A stretch of 34,990 nt of DNA from an uncultured Saprospirales bacterium (GCA_937864265.1 CALMIR010000026.1:1-34990); one strand, 5' to 3'; numbered from the stretch's first letter, positions 7,973-17,747 are shown. Made by a program: numbers and translations. The notes: generated by a model not told the origin, from the sequence alone.

Positions 7973-8458
7973 ATGGCTCAAAAAACATCCAACACCATTC
8001 ATTACCAGATCAATAGGATAGAGGAATTAGAAATTCATGTTCCTTTCTTACCTGATGAAATAACGGATCATTTTGACCGAGATCGATTGGATTTTGGCTT
8101 TAGTTTCGATTACGTTTGGGACTTAGAAGAGAATTTGTTTTCAGTTGTTATAGAAGTGGTGTATTTATATGTCTTAGATAACGAGCAAGAAGAATTGCTG
8201 CGGTTTTCAGGGCAAATTGAGTATAAAATTACTGATCTGGTGAAATTCATAGATATTCGTCAAAAAGAAATAAAGCTACCTGAGGAAATTTTAGGCATAC
8301 TTACAGGAATTGCTATCAGTACCATCCGGGGTATGATTGCAACTCGTACTTTCGGCAAGTTTCAAGGCGATCTATATATACCCATTCTGAACCCTATGAA
8401 AGTGGTAAATCAATATTTAAAAAACAATGCTTCTGAAGAAGAAGTCATTAACCAATAG
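7973..8458 (+). CDS. SecB-like chaperone, probable third gene of a toxin-antitoxin-chaperone module
   Basis: The 161-residue acidic protein has no signal peptide. Its layout matches the SecB fold. Alternating strands fill about 35-95, with FGFSFDYVWDLE and VVIEVVYLYVL segments. A helix follows with the pattern LPEEILGILTGIAISTIRGMI (about 102-122), then a RT/IPILNP segment (about 125-141) and a final helix. Housekeeping SecB has an equivalent C-terminal order of helix, Arg-Gly turn, a Pro-Val/Ile-Asn segment and a short helix. Its place directly behind the antitoxin suggests that it stabilises that antitoxin rather than serving general export. An uncharacterised SecB-fold protein without that role remains possible. 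Confidence 0.6.
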   Translation: MAQKTSNTIHYQINRIEELEIHVPFLPDEITDHFDRDRLDFGFSFDYVWDLEENLFSVVIEVVYLYVLDNEQEELLRFSGQIEYKITDLVKFIDIRQKEIKLPEEILGILTGIAISTIRGMIATRTFGKFQGDLYIPILNPMKVVNQYLKNNASEEEVINQ

Positions 8459-8468
8459 TATTTTTCAA

Positions 8469-9461
8469 TCAGCTATCTCCATCAAAAGGCGTTTCCACAG
8501 CCCTGGCATTGAGCTGGTATTTTTCTTGCAGCCATTGGCTAAAGGGTTCGGCATAGCCATGCGTTGCGATGATTGTTTGAGCGCCAGTGGCCAATACGGC
8601 CTGGTTCAATCCCGACCAATCGGCGTGGTCAGAAAGGACAAAGCCTCGATCGACAGCATGATTCTTGTACGTTGTGCTATTAGCCATCCAGCCGGAAGCG
8701 ACGGCAATAGAAACGGGAGCCAGCTTCTGCACCCAAGAGGATTCCAATACCATAGGAGGCGCCAAAACCAGCTGCCCCAATAGGTCTTTGGGCTTTATTT
8801 TTGGAGTGATTTTAACAGTTGGAGGCAGGGAGATACCCTGTTGGCGGATGACCTCGTTGATGTTCTCAATGGCTGGATGCGTGAATATGTTTCCCAGGGT
8901 AGTTGGTAAATGGCGGATGATTCGCTGCGCTTTGCCCAATGCATAGGCAATCAACAGCGCCGTTTTACCTGATTGTTGGCAATCCTGCCACCACTGGATT
9001 ATTTCATCCCATATCGCCTGTTGTGGCTTCCACTGAAAAGCAGGTAATCCAAAGGTTGATTCTGTAATGAACGTATGGCATTTTACAGGCTCAAAAACCT
9101 CACTTAGGCCATCGTTTTCCAATTTGTAATCGCCGGAAACCACCCAGGTTTCTCCTTTGTACGTAACACCTACCTGTGCAGAGCCAATGATATGACCCGC
9201 AGGGTGAAAAGCGACCGTGACCCCATTCAATGATTTTTTTTCGGCATAAGGAAGCGTCTCGATGGCAACAGGCCCTAATCGATAGCGCAGTACGGGTCGA
9301 GCACTGGGCGTACACAGGTAATAGCGATGCCCCGGATGGGCGTGGTCGGCGTGGCCATGCGTGATAATGGCTCGCTTGACGGGACGCCAGGGATCGATAT
9401 AAAAATCGCCGGGAGGACAATAGATACCCTTATGCGTTAAAACTAGCAGATCAGGCATCAT
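8469..9461 (-). CDS. Ligase-associated DNA exonuclease (beta-CASP metallo-beta-lactamase fold)
   Basis: The 330-residue product belongs to the metallo-beta-lactamase superfamily. The metal-binding motif HGHADH is at 35-40, a further His is at 90 in HPAGHIIGSAQ, and an Asp is at 111 in SGDYKL. A beta-CASP-like insertion (about 145-275) and a terminal SDHADW motif (about 285-290) complete it. It matches the DNA-ligase-associated putative exonuclease family, which acts in DNA end processing together with an ATP-dependent ligase, an Lhr-like helicase and a phosphoesterase. None of those partners is adjacent here. Its ATG overlaps the stop of the upstream sensor kinase gene by 4 bp, implying co-translation. 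It converges with the SecB-like gene, leaving 10 bp between the stops. Confidence 0.88.
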   Translation of the reverse strand: MMPDLLVLTHKGIYCPPGDFYIDPWRPVKRAIITHGHADHAHPGHRYYLCTPSARPVLRYRLGPVAIETLPYAEKKSLNGVTVAFHPAGHIIGSAQVGVTYKGETWVVSGDYKLENDGLSEVFEPVKCHTFITESTFGLPAFQWKPQQAIWDEIIQWWQDCQQSGKTALLIAYALGKAQRIIRHLPTTLGNIFTHPAIENINEVIRQQGISLPPTVKITPKIKPKDLLGQLVLAPPMVLESSWVQKLAPVSIAVASGWMANSTTYKNHAVDRGFVLSDHADWSGLNQAVLATGAQTIIATHGYAEPFSQWLQEKYQLNARAVETPFDGDS

Positions 9462-11890
9462 TTGGGTAAGGTAAAGCTAAAAATAGCGCCCTGCCCTTCT
9501 TGTGATTCTACCTCAATCGTCCCGCCGTGTTGTTCCACCACACTTTTGCATAAGGCCAAACCAATGCCCGATCCCGGATATACCTTCTTGCTGTGTAGGC
9601 GGCTGAAAAGGGTGAAAATTTTATAGTGATATTCCGAGGAGATACCTATACCATTATCGCTAATAAAAAACTGCCAATGCGTGGGAGTTTCATCATACGA
9701 GATCGTGACAATAGGTGTTTCGTCAGGTTTGTGAAATTTGATGGCATTGGAAATCAGGTTTTGGAAAAGCTGAGAAATCTTGGTTTTATTGCCCTTAATA
9801 ACAGGCAGGTATTGATCTAACTGGATTTCCGCTTGCGTCCCTTGAATCAATTCATTCAAGTTGGAAATAATGTTGCTTAACAGGTTATTGAGGTCAATCG
9901 TGTCGATACCTTGATGGGGAACAGCATGGAAAGTAGAATATTCCAGCAAATCCTCAATCAACTTAGTCATTTCCGTAGCGCTGGAAGCTATAAAATTCAG
10001 ATAAGTCTGTTCGTCCGCATCGAATTTTTCTTGGTGGTTTTTGAGTAGTAGTTGGGAGAAGCTTTTCATGGTTCTCAGGGGTTCGCGCAAATCGTGAGAA
10101 ACCGTTTGGGCGAAAAACTCAAGTTCGTCGTTTGAGCTAATGTATTTCTGAAGTTTTTGATTGTTCTGATCCAGCTCTTTGATTTTGTCGCGCAATGCCT
10201 GCTGAGCCAATTTCAAGTCGGTAATATTGCGAATAACGATAACGACTTCCTGCTCGTTAATGGCGCTCACCCTAGCCTCAAAATGCTCTTTTTCTTTGCT
10301 GAGCAGCACGGGGTATTCAAACGCTTGAACCTGACCAGTCTGAATGGCTAATTGTGCATTTTTTAAGCCTGCCTGAACGATATAATTGGGCAATATATCT
10401 TGGATGTTTTTACCAATAAACATCCCGGATGGCATTAATAGATCCTTATGATCGTCTTTTCCATAAAAGTCCAGGAAAAAGCCGTCCAGATTCATTCGAA
10501 ACTTTAAATCAGGCAATGCCTGCAAGATGGCTTTTTGCACCGCTTTCTCATCTTTTAAGGCCGCTTCTGTTAGCTTGAGTTGATCAATATCCAGATGAAC
10601 GCCGCGTGCTTTTATGGGAATCCCAGATGCGTCATATTGAGTGACCAAACCGCGGTCAAAAACCCATTTCCACTTCCCTGATTTGGTCTTGAGGCGGATT
10701 TCCGCTTCAAAAAACTTTTTTTCTCTATTTAAATTTTGATTGATCTCCGACCACAATTTCGATATATCTTCTTGGTGCATCAGATTGAAAAATGAGTCCA
10801 CATGTGGAACGATCTCATCCCTTTCGTAGCCCAACATTTGCAACCAAGGGTCACTAACTTCAATTGCACCGGAAGGTATATCCCATTCCCAAAGACCTAT
10901 TTGAGCGGCCTGTATGGTCAATTCGTTTTTTTCCCTGCTCTCTTTTAAGGCAATTAAGGTCGCTCGGGTGGCTGAATTATCCAGGCAAATACCCGTACCT
11001 GCCAATGGTTTTCCTTGGTTATCCCATTTAATAATTCTTCCTCGACAAATGATCCATTTATAATCGCCCGATTTGGTTTTCATCCTTACCTCATCGTTAA
11101 AAACGGCTTTGTGGAAAGGGATTTGAACGTAATCATAAATTTTCTGGCCAAACTCAGCCACATCATCCGGGTGAATCAGCTCAAGAAGGCTACTTTTTGA
11201 GTTGTTTAATTCGCAGGGTGTATAACCAAGTAGCTCGTAGAAATATTTATTGTAAATGACTTTCCGCTCTGGCAAATACCAGGTCCAAGTGGCCACATCT
11301 GCACCATCAATCATCAATTGAAGCTTGCGCTCGTTTTCCTCCAAAGCGTATTTTGCTTCCATGCGAGCCAGATAATTGGACAGGCTAGTTACAAATGATT
11401 GGAGGATATAATCGTCTTTATGAATAGGGTTTATTTCAAATGGACTATCAAATGCCATACCAAGCAGCCCCCAGAATTGATCATCTATGATAATAGGGAT
11501 CAGGCAATTGCTACCACAAGGGATGTATGGAAAATTGGCGGCTATTCTCTTGCCTTCTTCTATGTTTCTGTAAAATTGCGGAACACCGTCAGGGACGAAT
11601 ACAGCCTCGTTTTCCGGAGAAAAAGGCAAAACCATATGATCCATCTGAACAAAATCTTCCTGCCCGCCCTGGTGGCACATGCCCAGAAAAAGATCCATGA
11701 ACACACCTTCGTGGGTTTCTTTTCTCTTATACAGCAAAATGGTATCCGATCCGGCTGTGCGGGCGAACAATTCCAATGCCCCGGAAAGCGTACGTTGCTG
11801 ATAATCATCGCCGGATAAAAAAATGATGGATTGCAGTAACCGATGGAAGTATTCCGTGGATACCAAAGGGGAAATGAGTGGACCTGCCAT
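9458..11890 (-). CDS. GAF/multi-PAS hybrid sensor histidine kinase (no receiver domain)
   Basis: The 810-residue protein lacks membrane segments and should be cytoplasmic. A GAF-like domain occupies about 20-175. Three PAS domains follow at about 190-310, 320-440 and 450-560, the first two with clear PAC motifs (RMKTKSGDYKWI, RLKTKSGKWKWV). A coiled linker at about 560-590 leads to the HisKA helix with phospho-acceptor His599 in TVSHDLREPLR. An ATPase domain follows with an N box near 711, DNGIGI at 745-750 and GSGIGL at 773-778. This architecture resembles light- or redox-sensing phytochrome-like kinases, but no bilin or haem ligand can be claimed. No response regulator gene is adjacent. The downstream exonuclease gene overlaps by 4 bp. 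Confidence 0.92.
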   Translation of the reverse strand: MAGPLISPLVSTEYFHRLLQSIIFLSGDDYQQRTLSGALELFARTAGSDTILLYKRKETHEGVFMDLFLGMCHQGGQEDFVQMDHMVLPFSPENEAVFVPDGVPQFYRNIEEGKRIAANFPYIPCGSNCLIPIIIDDQFWGLLGMAFDSPFEINPIHKDDYILQSFVTSLSNYLARMEAKYALEENERKLQLMIDGADVATWTWYLPERKVIYNKYFYELLGYTPCELNNSKSSLLELIHPDDVAEFGQKIYDYVQIPFHKAVFNDEVRMKTKSGDYKWIICRGRIIKWDNQGKPLAGTGICLDNSATRATLIALKESREKNELTIQAAQIGLWEWDIPSGAIEVSDPWLQMLGYERDEIVPHVDSFFNLMHQEDISKLWSEINQNLNREKKFFEAEIRLKTKSGKWKWVFDRGLVTQYDASGIPIKARGVHLDIDQLKLTEAALKDEKAVQKAILQALPDLKFRMNLDGFFLDFYGKDDHKDLLMPSGMFIGKNIQDILPNYIVQAGLKNAQLAIQTGQVQAFEYPVLLSKEKEHFEARVSAINEQEVVIVIRNITDLKLAQQALRDKIKELDQNNQKLQKYISSNDELEFFAQTVSHDLREPLRTMKSFSQLLLKNHQEKFDADEQTYLNFIASSATEMTKLIEDLLEYSTFHAVPHQGIDTIDLNNLLSNIISNLNELIQGTQAEIQLDQYLPVIKGNKTKISQLFQNLISNAIKFHKPDETPIVTISYDETPTHWQFFISDNGIGISSEYHYKIFTLFSRLHSKKVYPGSGIGLALCKSVVEQHGGTIEVESQEGQGAIFSFTLPK

Positions 11891-12034
11891 GGTCGCTGGA
11901 TTTTAGTTTGTGCCTATTTGAAAATATGGGTATGGGTTTTATTGAATAGATCAAACAGGTGTAATTCTTCTATAATGGCTATTACGGGGATTTGTTCAAA
12001 ATGTTGATAAAACTAGTATATTATTTGTAAAAAA

Positions 12035-12397
12035 TCAAGATTTTGGCGCTTTTTTGAAAAAAAATAATAATGTAAGACCACCAATCACCAAGCCTAGAAA
12101 TTCCCGCGTCAGCTCAATATGAGGTGCTTCTGCTTTCATACTATTCACAATGGTGGGCATGCCCATTTTTATCCAGTTGATGAATGCGGGTACCAATGTT
12201 GCTAACCAGATCAGACATATCAGCAGTCCGCCTAGCAAAACCTTGCGATAATATTTTCCCCAAGCGGCTAGAGCACACTGCACTGCAACAAAAGTGTATA
12301 AGGCAGCCCATAAAAAGGGATCCGGGTCATTGAATTGCACCACTGCAAATAGTAGAAATAACGCTGCCAAAAAAATATTGATTATTTTTACCCACAT
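12035..12397 (-). CDS. TMEM220-family small membrane protein
   Basis: The 120-residue protein has four predicted membrane segments (about 4-20, 28-46, 53-72 and 97-115). The motif VQFNDPDPFLW at about 20-30 is characteristic of the transmembrane protein 220 family, which is found in bacteria and eukaryotes and has no established biochemical role. The gene diverges from the metalloprotease gene across only 25 bp, so the two promoters must overlap each other's 5' regions. The protein ends in a short basic tail. It is complete, with no sign of disruption. Confidence 0.85.
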   Translation of the reverse strand: MWVKIINIFLAALFLLFAVVQFNDPDPFLWAALYTFVAVQCALAAWGKYYRKVLLGGLLICLIWLATLVPAFINWIKMGMPTIVNSMKAEAPHIELTREFLGLVIGGLTLLFFFKKAPKS

Positions 12398-12422
12398 TAG
12401 CTCAACAGTTAATCAGTAGTTT

Positions 12423-14849
12423 ATGAAAATAGTACGCACGCTGGTCTTAGTGGCGCTTTTTAGCCTTCAGGCAAAAGCTCAAACGGCTATCGCCGACAAA
12501 GTTAAAGATTACGAACTTTATGAAGGCTTTTTTAATTTCTATTACAGCACCAAGGAAGGCAAGTTGTTGCTGGAGATCAGCCAATGGGATACGGAATTTC
12601 TGTACGTCAATTCCCTGGCCGGCGGCGTTGGCTCTAACGACCTGGGGCTTGATCGCAACCAGTTGGGCGAAAGCCGGGTCGTAAAATTCATCCGTTCGGG
12701 GCCCAAAGTGCTGTTGCTGCAGCCCAATTACGATTATCGGGCCATCAGCAGCAACGAGAAAGAAGTAAAAGCGGTAGAAGAAGCTTTTGCCCAATCGGTG
12801 CTTTGGGGATTCAAGGTAGAAGCAGAAACAGAAGGAAAAGTGCTGATCGACCTCAGCGATTTCTTACTGCGGGATGCGCATGGTGTCAGCCGCCGTTTGC
12901 GCGATAACAAACAGGGTACTTACACGCTAGATGCCAATCGCTCTGTTTTGTCGCTCGATCGAACCAAGAATTTTCCCAAAAATTCGGAATTTCATGCACT
13001 CATTACTTTCTCAGGCGACCCGCAGGGCGGGCATATCCGCTCCGTTACCCCTACTCCCGAAGCACTTACGGTATTTACCCACCACAGCTTTATTGAGCTG
13101 CCCGATTTGGCCTACCAGCCCCGGGTATTTCATCCTGAGAGTGGCTATTTCCCATTGACTTACTTCGACTACGCTACGCCCATCGACCAGCGCTTGGACA
13201 AAAGACTGATTCGCCGACATCGATTGGTAAAAAAGAACCCCTCAGAAGCGATCAGTGAAGCGGTAGAACCCATCGTGTATTACATTGATCGAGGCGTGCC
13301 AGAGCCCGTTAAGTCGGCCTTGATGGAGGGTGCTGCTTGGTGGAATGAAGCATTTGAGGCAGCAGGTTTTAAAAATGCTTTCCAAGTAAAAGAATTGCCA
13401 GAAGGTGCCGATCCGCTGGATGTGCGCTATAACATGATCAACTGGACGCATCGCTCGACGCGGGGTTGGTCTTACGGCAGCAGCGTATATGATCCGCGTA
13501 CTGGTGAGATACTCAAAGGGCATGTGCTGTTAGGATCGCTGCGGGTACGACAGGATTTCCTGATTGCACAGGGTCTGGTAGAAGCTTATGCCACAGGACA
13601 AGAACCTGACCCCAGACTGGAGGAAATGGCATTGGCGCGTTTGCGTCAGCTTTCGGCTCATGAGGTAGGGCATACACTGGGGCTGGCTCATAACTTTGCG
13701 GCCAGCAATAACAACCTAGCTTCTGTCATGGACTATCCGCATCCCCATATTGTGATGGATGAAAACGGCGGGATGGATTACTCCCAAGCTTATGCTACCG
13801 GGATAGGGGAGTGGGATAAGCGGGCGATTATGTACGGCTACATGACGTTTCCTGAGGGAACAGATGAGGAAATGGCCTTAAAAAAGCTGATTCGAGAAAC
13901 GCACGACATGGGCTTGTTGTACATTTCAGACGAAGGCGCCAGAGGATCGGCTACCGCTCATCCCCTAGCGCACCTATGGGACAATGGGACGGATGCTGTT
14001 AAAGAACTGGATCGTATGATGCAGTTGCGGAAAAAAGCGCTGGACAATTTTGGCGCAGGCAATATTCCGCTTGATGCGCCTATGGCCACACTAGAGGAAG
14101 TACTGGTACCGCTTTACCTCGGGCACCGCTATCAGGTAGAGGCTGTCGCCAAATGGATCGGCGGCATAGACTATAACTACGCTTACCGGGGCGACGGCAG
14201 GCAGCCACTTAGGAATGTGGGTTCACTTGCGCAAAAAAAAGCGCTGGAAGCTTTGTTGAAAACCTTAGACCCGACTCAATTGAGTCTTTCGGAAGAAATT
14301 GTCGGGCTCATCCCACCTATGCCCATCGGATTTGATCGAGGCAGAGAGTTATTTGACAATCATACCGGACTGGCTTTTGATCCATTGGCTGCAGCAGAAA
14401 CAGCTATGGAAATTACAATAGGCCATATCATGAACCCGGAACGTCTGGCACGGTTGGCAGAACAAAAAGCTGGCAACGATAACTATTTATCGCCGGAAGA
14501 ATTGGTGAAAGAAATTCTGGCCGCACTGGATGTCCGAAATTTTAAAGAAGATGCCGAAAAAAGGATTGCAATGGCGGGTGAACGGATATTGTTGCGGCAT
14601 GTGCTGCAATTGCTGATTGCCCCCAACACTTCCACAGAGGTTAAAGGATGGCTTCTGAGGGCTTTGCCTTATTTTGTATCGAACAGGGTACAAACTTCTG
14701 GAATCTCTGTTTACTCCTATAACGCTACTCAGGCACACGTGAACTACCAATCAGAACAAATCAAGCGCTATCAAAACGATCCGGCTTCTTTCAAGCTGCC
14801 GGAAGTACCCCGCGTGCCGGATGGCTCGCCGATCGGGTGCGGGTTTTAG
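12423..14849 (+). CDS. Secreted zinc metalloprotease, DUF5117/DUF4953 type
   Basis: The 808-residue protein starts with a signal peptide (about 1-19, ending QAKAQ). The N-terminal third matches the DUF5117-type domain with its WDTEFLYV and GLDRNQLGESRVVKF stretches. The catalytic motif HEVGHTLGLAH lies at 413-423 and fits the metzincin pattern HExxHxxGxxH, with three zinc-binding His and the general base Glu414. A later SVMDYP phrase fits the Met-turn. The C-terminal 300 residues are helical. Such proteins are common in Bacteroidota and are expected in the periplasm or outside the cell, but physiological substrates are unknown. The gene stands alone on the plus strand, convergent with valS. 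Confidence 0.9.
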   Translation: MKIVRTLVLVALFSLQAKAQTAIADKVKDYELYEGFFNFYYSTKEGKLLLEISQWDTEFLYVNSLAGGVGSNDLGLDRNQLGESRVVKFIRSGPKVLLLQPNYDYRAISSNEKEVKAVEEAFAQSVLWGFKVEAETEGKVLIDLSDFLLRDAHGVSRRLRDNKQGTYTLDANRSVLSLDRTKNFPKNSEFHALITFSGDPQGGHIRSVTPTPEALTVFTHHSFIELPDLAYQPRVFHPESGYFPLTYFDYATPIDQRLDKRLIRRHRLVKKNPSEAISEAVEPIVYYIDRGVPEPVKSALMEGAAWWNEAFEAAGFKNAFQVKELPEGADPLDVRYNMINWTHRSTRGWSYGSSVYDPRTGEILKGHVLLGSLRVRQDFLIAQGLVEAYATGQEPDPRLEEMALARLRQLSAHEVGHTLGLAHNFAASNNNLASVMDYPHPHIVMDENGGMDYSQAYATGIGEWDKRAIMYGYMTFPEGTDEEMALKKLIRETHDMGLLYISDEGARGSATAHPLAHLWDNGTDAVKELDRMMQLRKKALDNFGAGNIPLDAPMATLEEVLVPLYLGHRYQVEAVAKWIGGIDYNYAYRGDGRQPLRNVGSLAQKKALEALLKTLDPTQLSLSEEIVGLIPPMPIGFDRGRELFDNHTGLAFDPLAAAETAMEITIGHIMNPERLARLAEQKAGNDNYLSPEELVKEILAALDVRNFKEDAEKRIAMAGERILLRHVLQLLIAPNTSTEVKGWLLRALPYFVSNRVQTSGISVYSYNATQAHVNYQSEQIKRYQNDPASFKLPEVPRVPDGSPIGCGF

Positions 14850-14946
14850 GTTTCAAGTTTCAAGTTTTTTACCCGGCTGAGCTCGCGAAAAACGCGGGAG
14901 AAGACGGGCAAGTTTCTGGTTTCAGGTAGGGCTAAAGCTAGGCTGT

Positions 14947-15003
14947 GTTTCTGGTTTCTGGTTTCAGGCAAGACAGGTCAGCTTGAAACTAGAAACCAGA
15001 AAC
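14947..15003. terminator. Long inverted repeat between convergent genes
   Basis: Arms of 19 bp at 14947-14965 (GTTTCTGGTTTCTGGTTTC) and 14985-15003 pair with one mismatch around a 19-nt loop, between the stops of the metalloprotease and valS genes. A partial third copy of the GTTTCTGGTTTC unit lies near 14920, and TTTCAAG repeats lie at 14850-14870. The hairpin probably ends both transcripts. Such GTTTC/GAAAC-rich spacers may also be a genome-wide repeat in this organism. Confidence 0.6.
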
Positions 15004-15017
15004 TTGCAACCAATCCA

Positions 15018-17747
15018 TCATCCACAATCCAAGCTCGCCAAGGCCTCCTGAATATTTTTAATTTTTTGTTCTCCGTCGCTGAGTTTTTTGCGTTCCAGTT
15101 CGACCACTTGGGCAGGGGCACTATTCACAAACTTTTCATTGCCCAACTTTTTCTGAACGCCATTTACAAAGCCTTCGTAATATTCTAGTTCTTTTTTCAA
15201 TCGGCTACATTCCGCTTCGGCATCAATTTGCTGTTCCAACTGGACGTAAAACTTGCTGGGACCAACCTGAAATACGATGCTGTTGTCGATGTTATCTCTG
15301 GTAAGTTCAAACTGTTCCAGATTCGCCATTTTAACGACCATCGCACAGCGTCCTTCGTCTTGAAGCATGGCATGGGTGCCAGCGCTTTCCTGAGCGAATA
15401 CTTTCAAGGCAATTTTAGGGCTGACACCTTTGCTGTTGCGGGTTTCTCGAACGGCACTGACAACGGTTTTGGCTTTTTCTACCCCATCAATTAGGGCTAG
15501 GTCATAGTCCTGAACCGTCGGCAGGCTGGTGACGATGCAATCCTCGCCCGCCAGTCGGTCTTTCAACTGATGCCATATTTCTTCCGTAACAAAAGGCATG
15601 AAAGGATGCAGCAGTTTCATCAAATATTCATAAATGTCGAGCGTTCGCAGGTAGGTGGCTTTCTCAACGCTGCCCTCCGAGCCGGGTTTGATCATTTCCA
15701 GGTACCAGGAGCAAAAATCGTCCCAGATGAGCTTGTACAAGTTCATTATGGCTTCGGAAAGCCGATAATCTTTGAACTGTGCTTCTACTTCCTGGTGTAC
15801 TTGTCTAATGCGATGCTCCATCCAAGTGGTTGCCAATTCGTTGATGGCCGCCTGTGCCGGGCTAGCCGCCGTTTCTGCTTGTTCCCAGCCTTTGATGAGG
15901 CGAAGGGCATTCCACATTTTATTACAAAAATTGCGGCCTTGCTCGCAGAGCTTGCTCTCGTTCAACACGGTCTTGGTCGCCTCGTCAATAGGCGCGTCGA
16001 ATACGATATCATTACCAGCCGCTGCCGAAGAAAGCAAACCAAAGCGAACTCCATCAGCCCCATAATTGTCGATCAGCTCCAGTGCGTCGGGCGAATTGCC
16101 CAGTGATTTGCTCATTTTCCGGCGCTTGAAGTCGCGTACCATGCCCGTAAAATATACATCGCGGAAGGGGAATCGCCCTTTTTCCAACACTTGGTTTAAA
16201 CCCAACAATTCGCCCGACCATTCGTAACCGGCCATGATCATGCGGGCTACCCAGAAAAACATAATGTCCCAGCCAGTCACCAGGGTGCTGGTCGGGTAAT
16301 AATAGGCCAATTCTTCCTGCGATTCAAAGCCGTTGAACACGGTCATCGGCCAGAGCCAGGAAGAGAACCAGGTATCCAATACGTCTTCATCCTGTTTCAG
16401 GTCGGACAAGTTCAGGGTAGCAATGCCTGTTTTGGCGCGGGCCTGCTCCAGGGCTGCTTCTGCCGTTTCTGCTACAAAAAAATGTTCGCCGTAATACCAG
16501 GCAGGTATGCGGTGGCCCCACCACAATTGACGGGAAATACACCAGTCGCGGACATTCTCCTCGCGCAACCAACTGTGGTACATGTTCCACATTTGTTCTG
16601 GGTAAAATCGCACCTGATTGGAACTCACAGCATTAAGGGCCATGCGCGCAAAATGGCGCATATCCACAAACCACTGCTGGGTGAGGCGAGGCTCTACCAC
16701 CGCATCTGTGCGCTCTGAACGACCGATCTTGGTACGGTAAGCCTCTAATTGGATCAAATGGCCAGCTTCTTCCAATAGCTTTTTGATCTTTTTGCGGGCT
16801 TCGAAGCGATCTTCTCCCACCAGTATCTGAGCCGCCTCGTTCAATCGGCCATCTTCTGTTAAAATGTCCACCACTTCCAATTGGTGCCGCTGGCCTATAT
16901 CGTAGTCATTTTGGTCATGAGCCGGGGTTACTTTCAATGCGCCGGTGCCAAACTCCCTTTCTACATAATGGTCGGCAATAATGGGGATGGGCTTGTTGAT
17001 GAGCGGAATGAGGGCTTTTTTGCCTATCAAATCGGCATAGCGCTCGTCCTGTGGATGAACTGCAAGCGCCGTATCGGCCATGATGGTTTCCGGGCGCTGT
17101 GTAGCAATGACCACCGAACGCCCCGGCTCACCCTCAATGTCGTATCGGATATGAAAAAGCTGGGAGTTTTCGTCCGAATAAATCACCTCCTCGTTGGACA
17201 ATACCGTTTTGGCCACCGGATCCCAATTGGTCATACGCAAACCCCGGTAAATGCGGCCTTTTTGAAACAAATCGACAAAAACCCGCATAACCGCAGCACT
17301 GGGCTGGGCATCCATGGTGAAGCAAGTGCGTTCCCAATCGCAGGAAGCACCCAGTCTTTTGAGTTGCTCGAGGATGATGCCCCCGTATTTTTCTTTCCAG
17401 CCCCAAGCGTGCTGGAGGAATTCATCGCGGCTCAGGTCGGATTTTTTAATGCCCTGATCGCGCAGCATTTTCACCACTTTGGCTTCCGTAGCGATAGAGG
17501 CATGATCGGTACCGGGTACCCAACAGGCATTTTTGCCATCCAATCGAGCCTTCCTGATCAGAATGTCCTGAATGGTATTGTTGAGCATGTGCCCCATGTG
17601 CAGCACACCCGTCACGTTGGGCGGGGGGATCACGATGCAGAAAGGTTCTCTTTCATCGGGTGTAGAATGGAAATAGCCTTGTTCCATCCAGTGCTGGTAC
17701 CATTTTTCCTCAGTTTCGCGTGGGTTGTAGCGGGTAGAAAGCGTCAT
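15018..17747 (-). CDS. valS: Valyl-tRNA synthetase
   Basis: The 909-residue class I aminoacyl-tRNA synthetase charges tRNA-Val with valine in the cytoplasm. The HIGH signature appears as HMGH at 50-53, after the PPPNVTG motif diagnostic of ValRS. KMSKS lies at 544-548. An editing (CP1) domain with the GTGALKVTPAHD motif is at about 268-279, and the DWCISRQLWWGHRIPAWY motif is near 401-418. The C-terminal 70 residues form the coiled-coil arm typical of ValRS. Its length is close to the family norm. The start codon overlaps the stop of the upstream secreted-protein gene by 4 bp, an unusual partner for a synthetase gene. Confidence 0.98.
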   Translation of the reverse strand: MTLSTRYNPRETEEKWYQHWMEQGYFHSTPDEREPFCIVIPPPNVTGVLHMGHMLNNTIQDILIRKARLDGKNACWVPGTDHASIATEAKVVKMLRDQGIKKSDLSRDEFLQHAWGWKEKYGGIILEQLKRLGASCDWERTCFTMDAQPSAAVMRVFVDLFQKGRIYRGLRMTNWDPVAKTVLSNEEVIYSDENSQLFHIRYDIEGEPGRSVVIATQRPETIMADTALAVHPQDERYADLIGKKALIPLINKPIPIIADHYVEREFGTGALKVTPAHDQNDYDIGQRHQLEVVDILTEDGRLNEAAQILVGEDRFEARKKIKKLLEEAGHLIQLEAYRTKIGRSERTDAVVEPRLTQQWFVDMRHFARMALNAVSSNQVRFYPEQMWNMYHSWLREENVRDWCISRQLWWGHRIPAWYYGEHFFVAETAEAALEQARAKTGIATLNLSDLKQDEDVLDTWFSSWLWPMTVFNGFESQEELAYYYPTSTLVTGWDIMFFWVARMIMAGYEWSGELLGLNQVLEKGRFPFRDVYFTGMVRDFKRRKMSKSLGNSPDALELIDNYGADGVRFGLLSSAAAGNDIVFDAPIDEATKTVLNESKLCEQGRNFCNKMWNALRLIKGWEQAETAASPAQAAINELATTWMEHRIRQVHQEVEAQFKDYRLSEAIMNLYKLIWDDFCSWYLEMIKPGSEGSVEKATYLRTLDIYEYLMKLLHPFMPFVTEEIWHQLKDRLAGEDCIVTSLPTVQDYDLALIDGVEKAKTVVSAVRETRNSKGVSPKIALKVFAQESAGTHAMLQDEGRCAMVVKMANLEQFELTRDNIDNSIVFQVGPSKFYVQLEQQIDAEAECSRLKKELEYYEGFVNGVQKKLGNEKFVNSAPAQVVELERKKLSDGEQKIKNIQEALASLDCG

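Noticed and set aside
8427-8783. Plus-strand frame of 118 codons running from the SecB-like gene into the exonuclease
   Set aside because: It overlaps the ends of two well-supported genes and has no domain.
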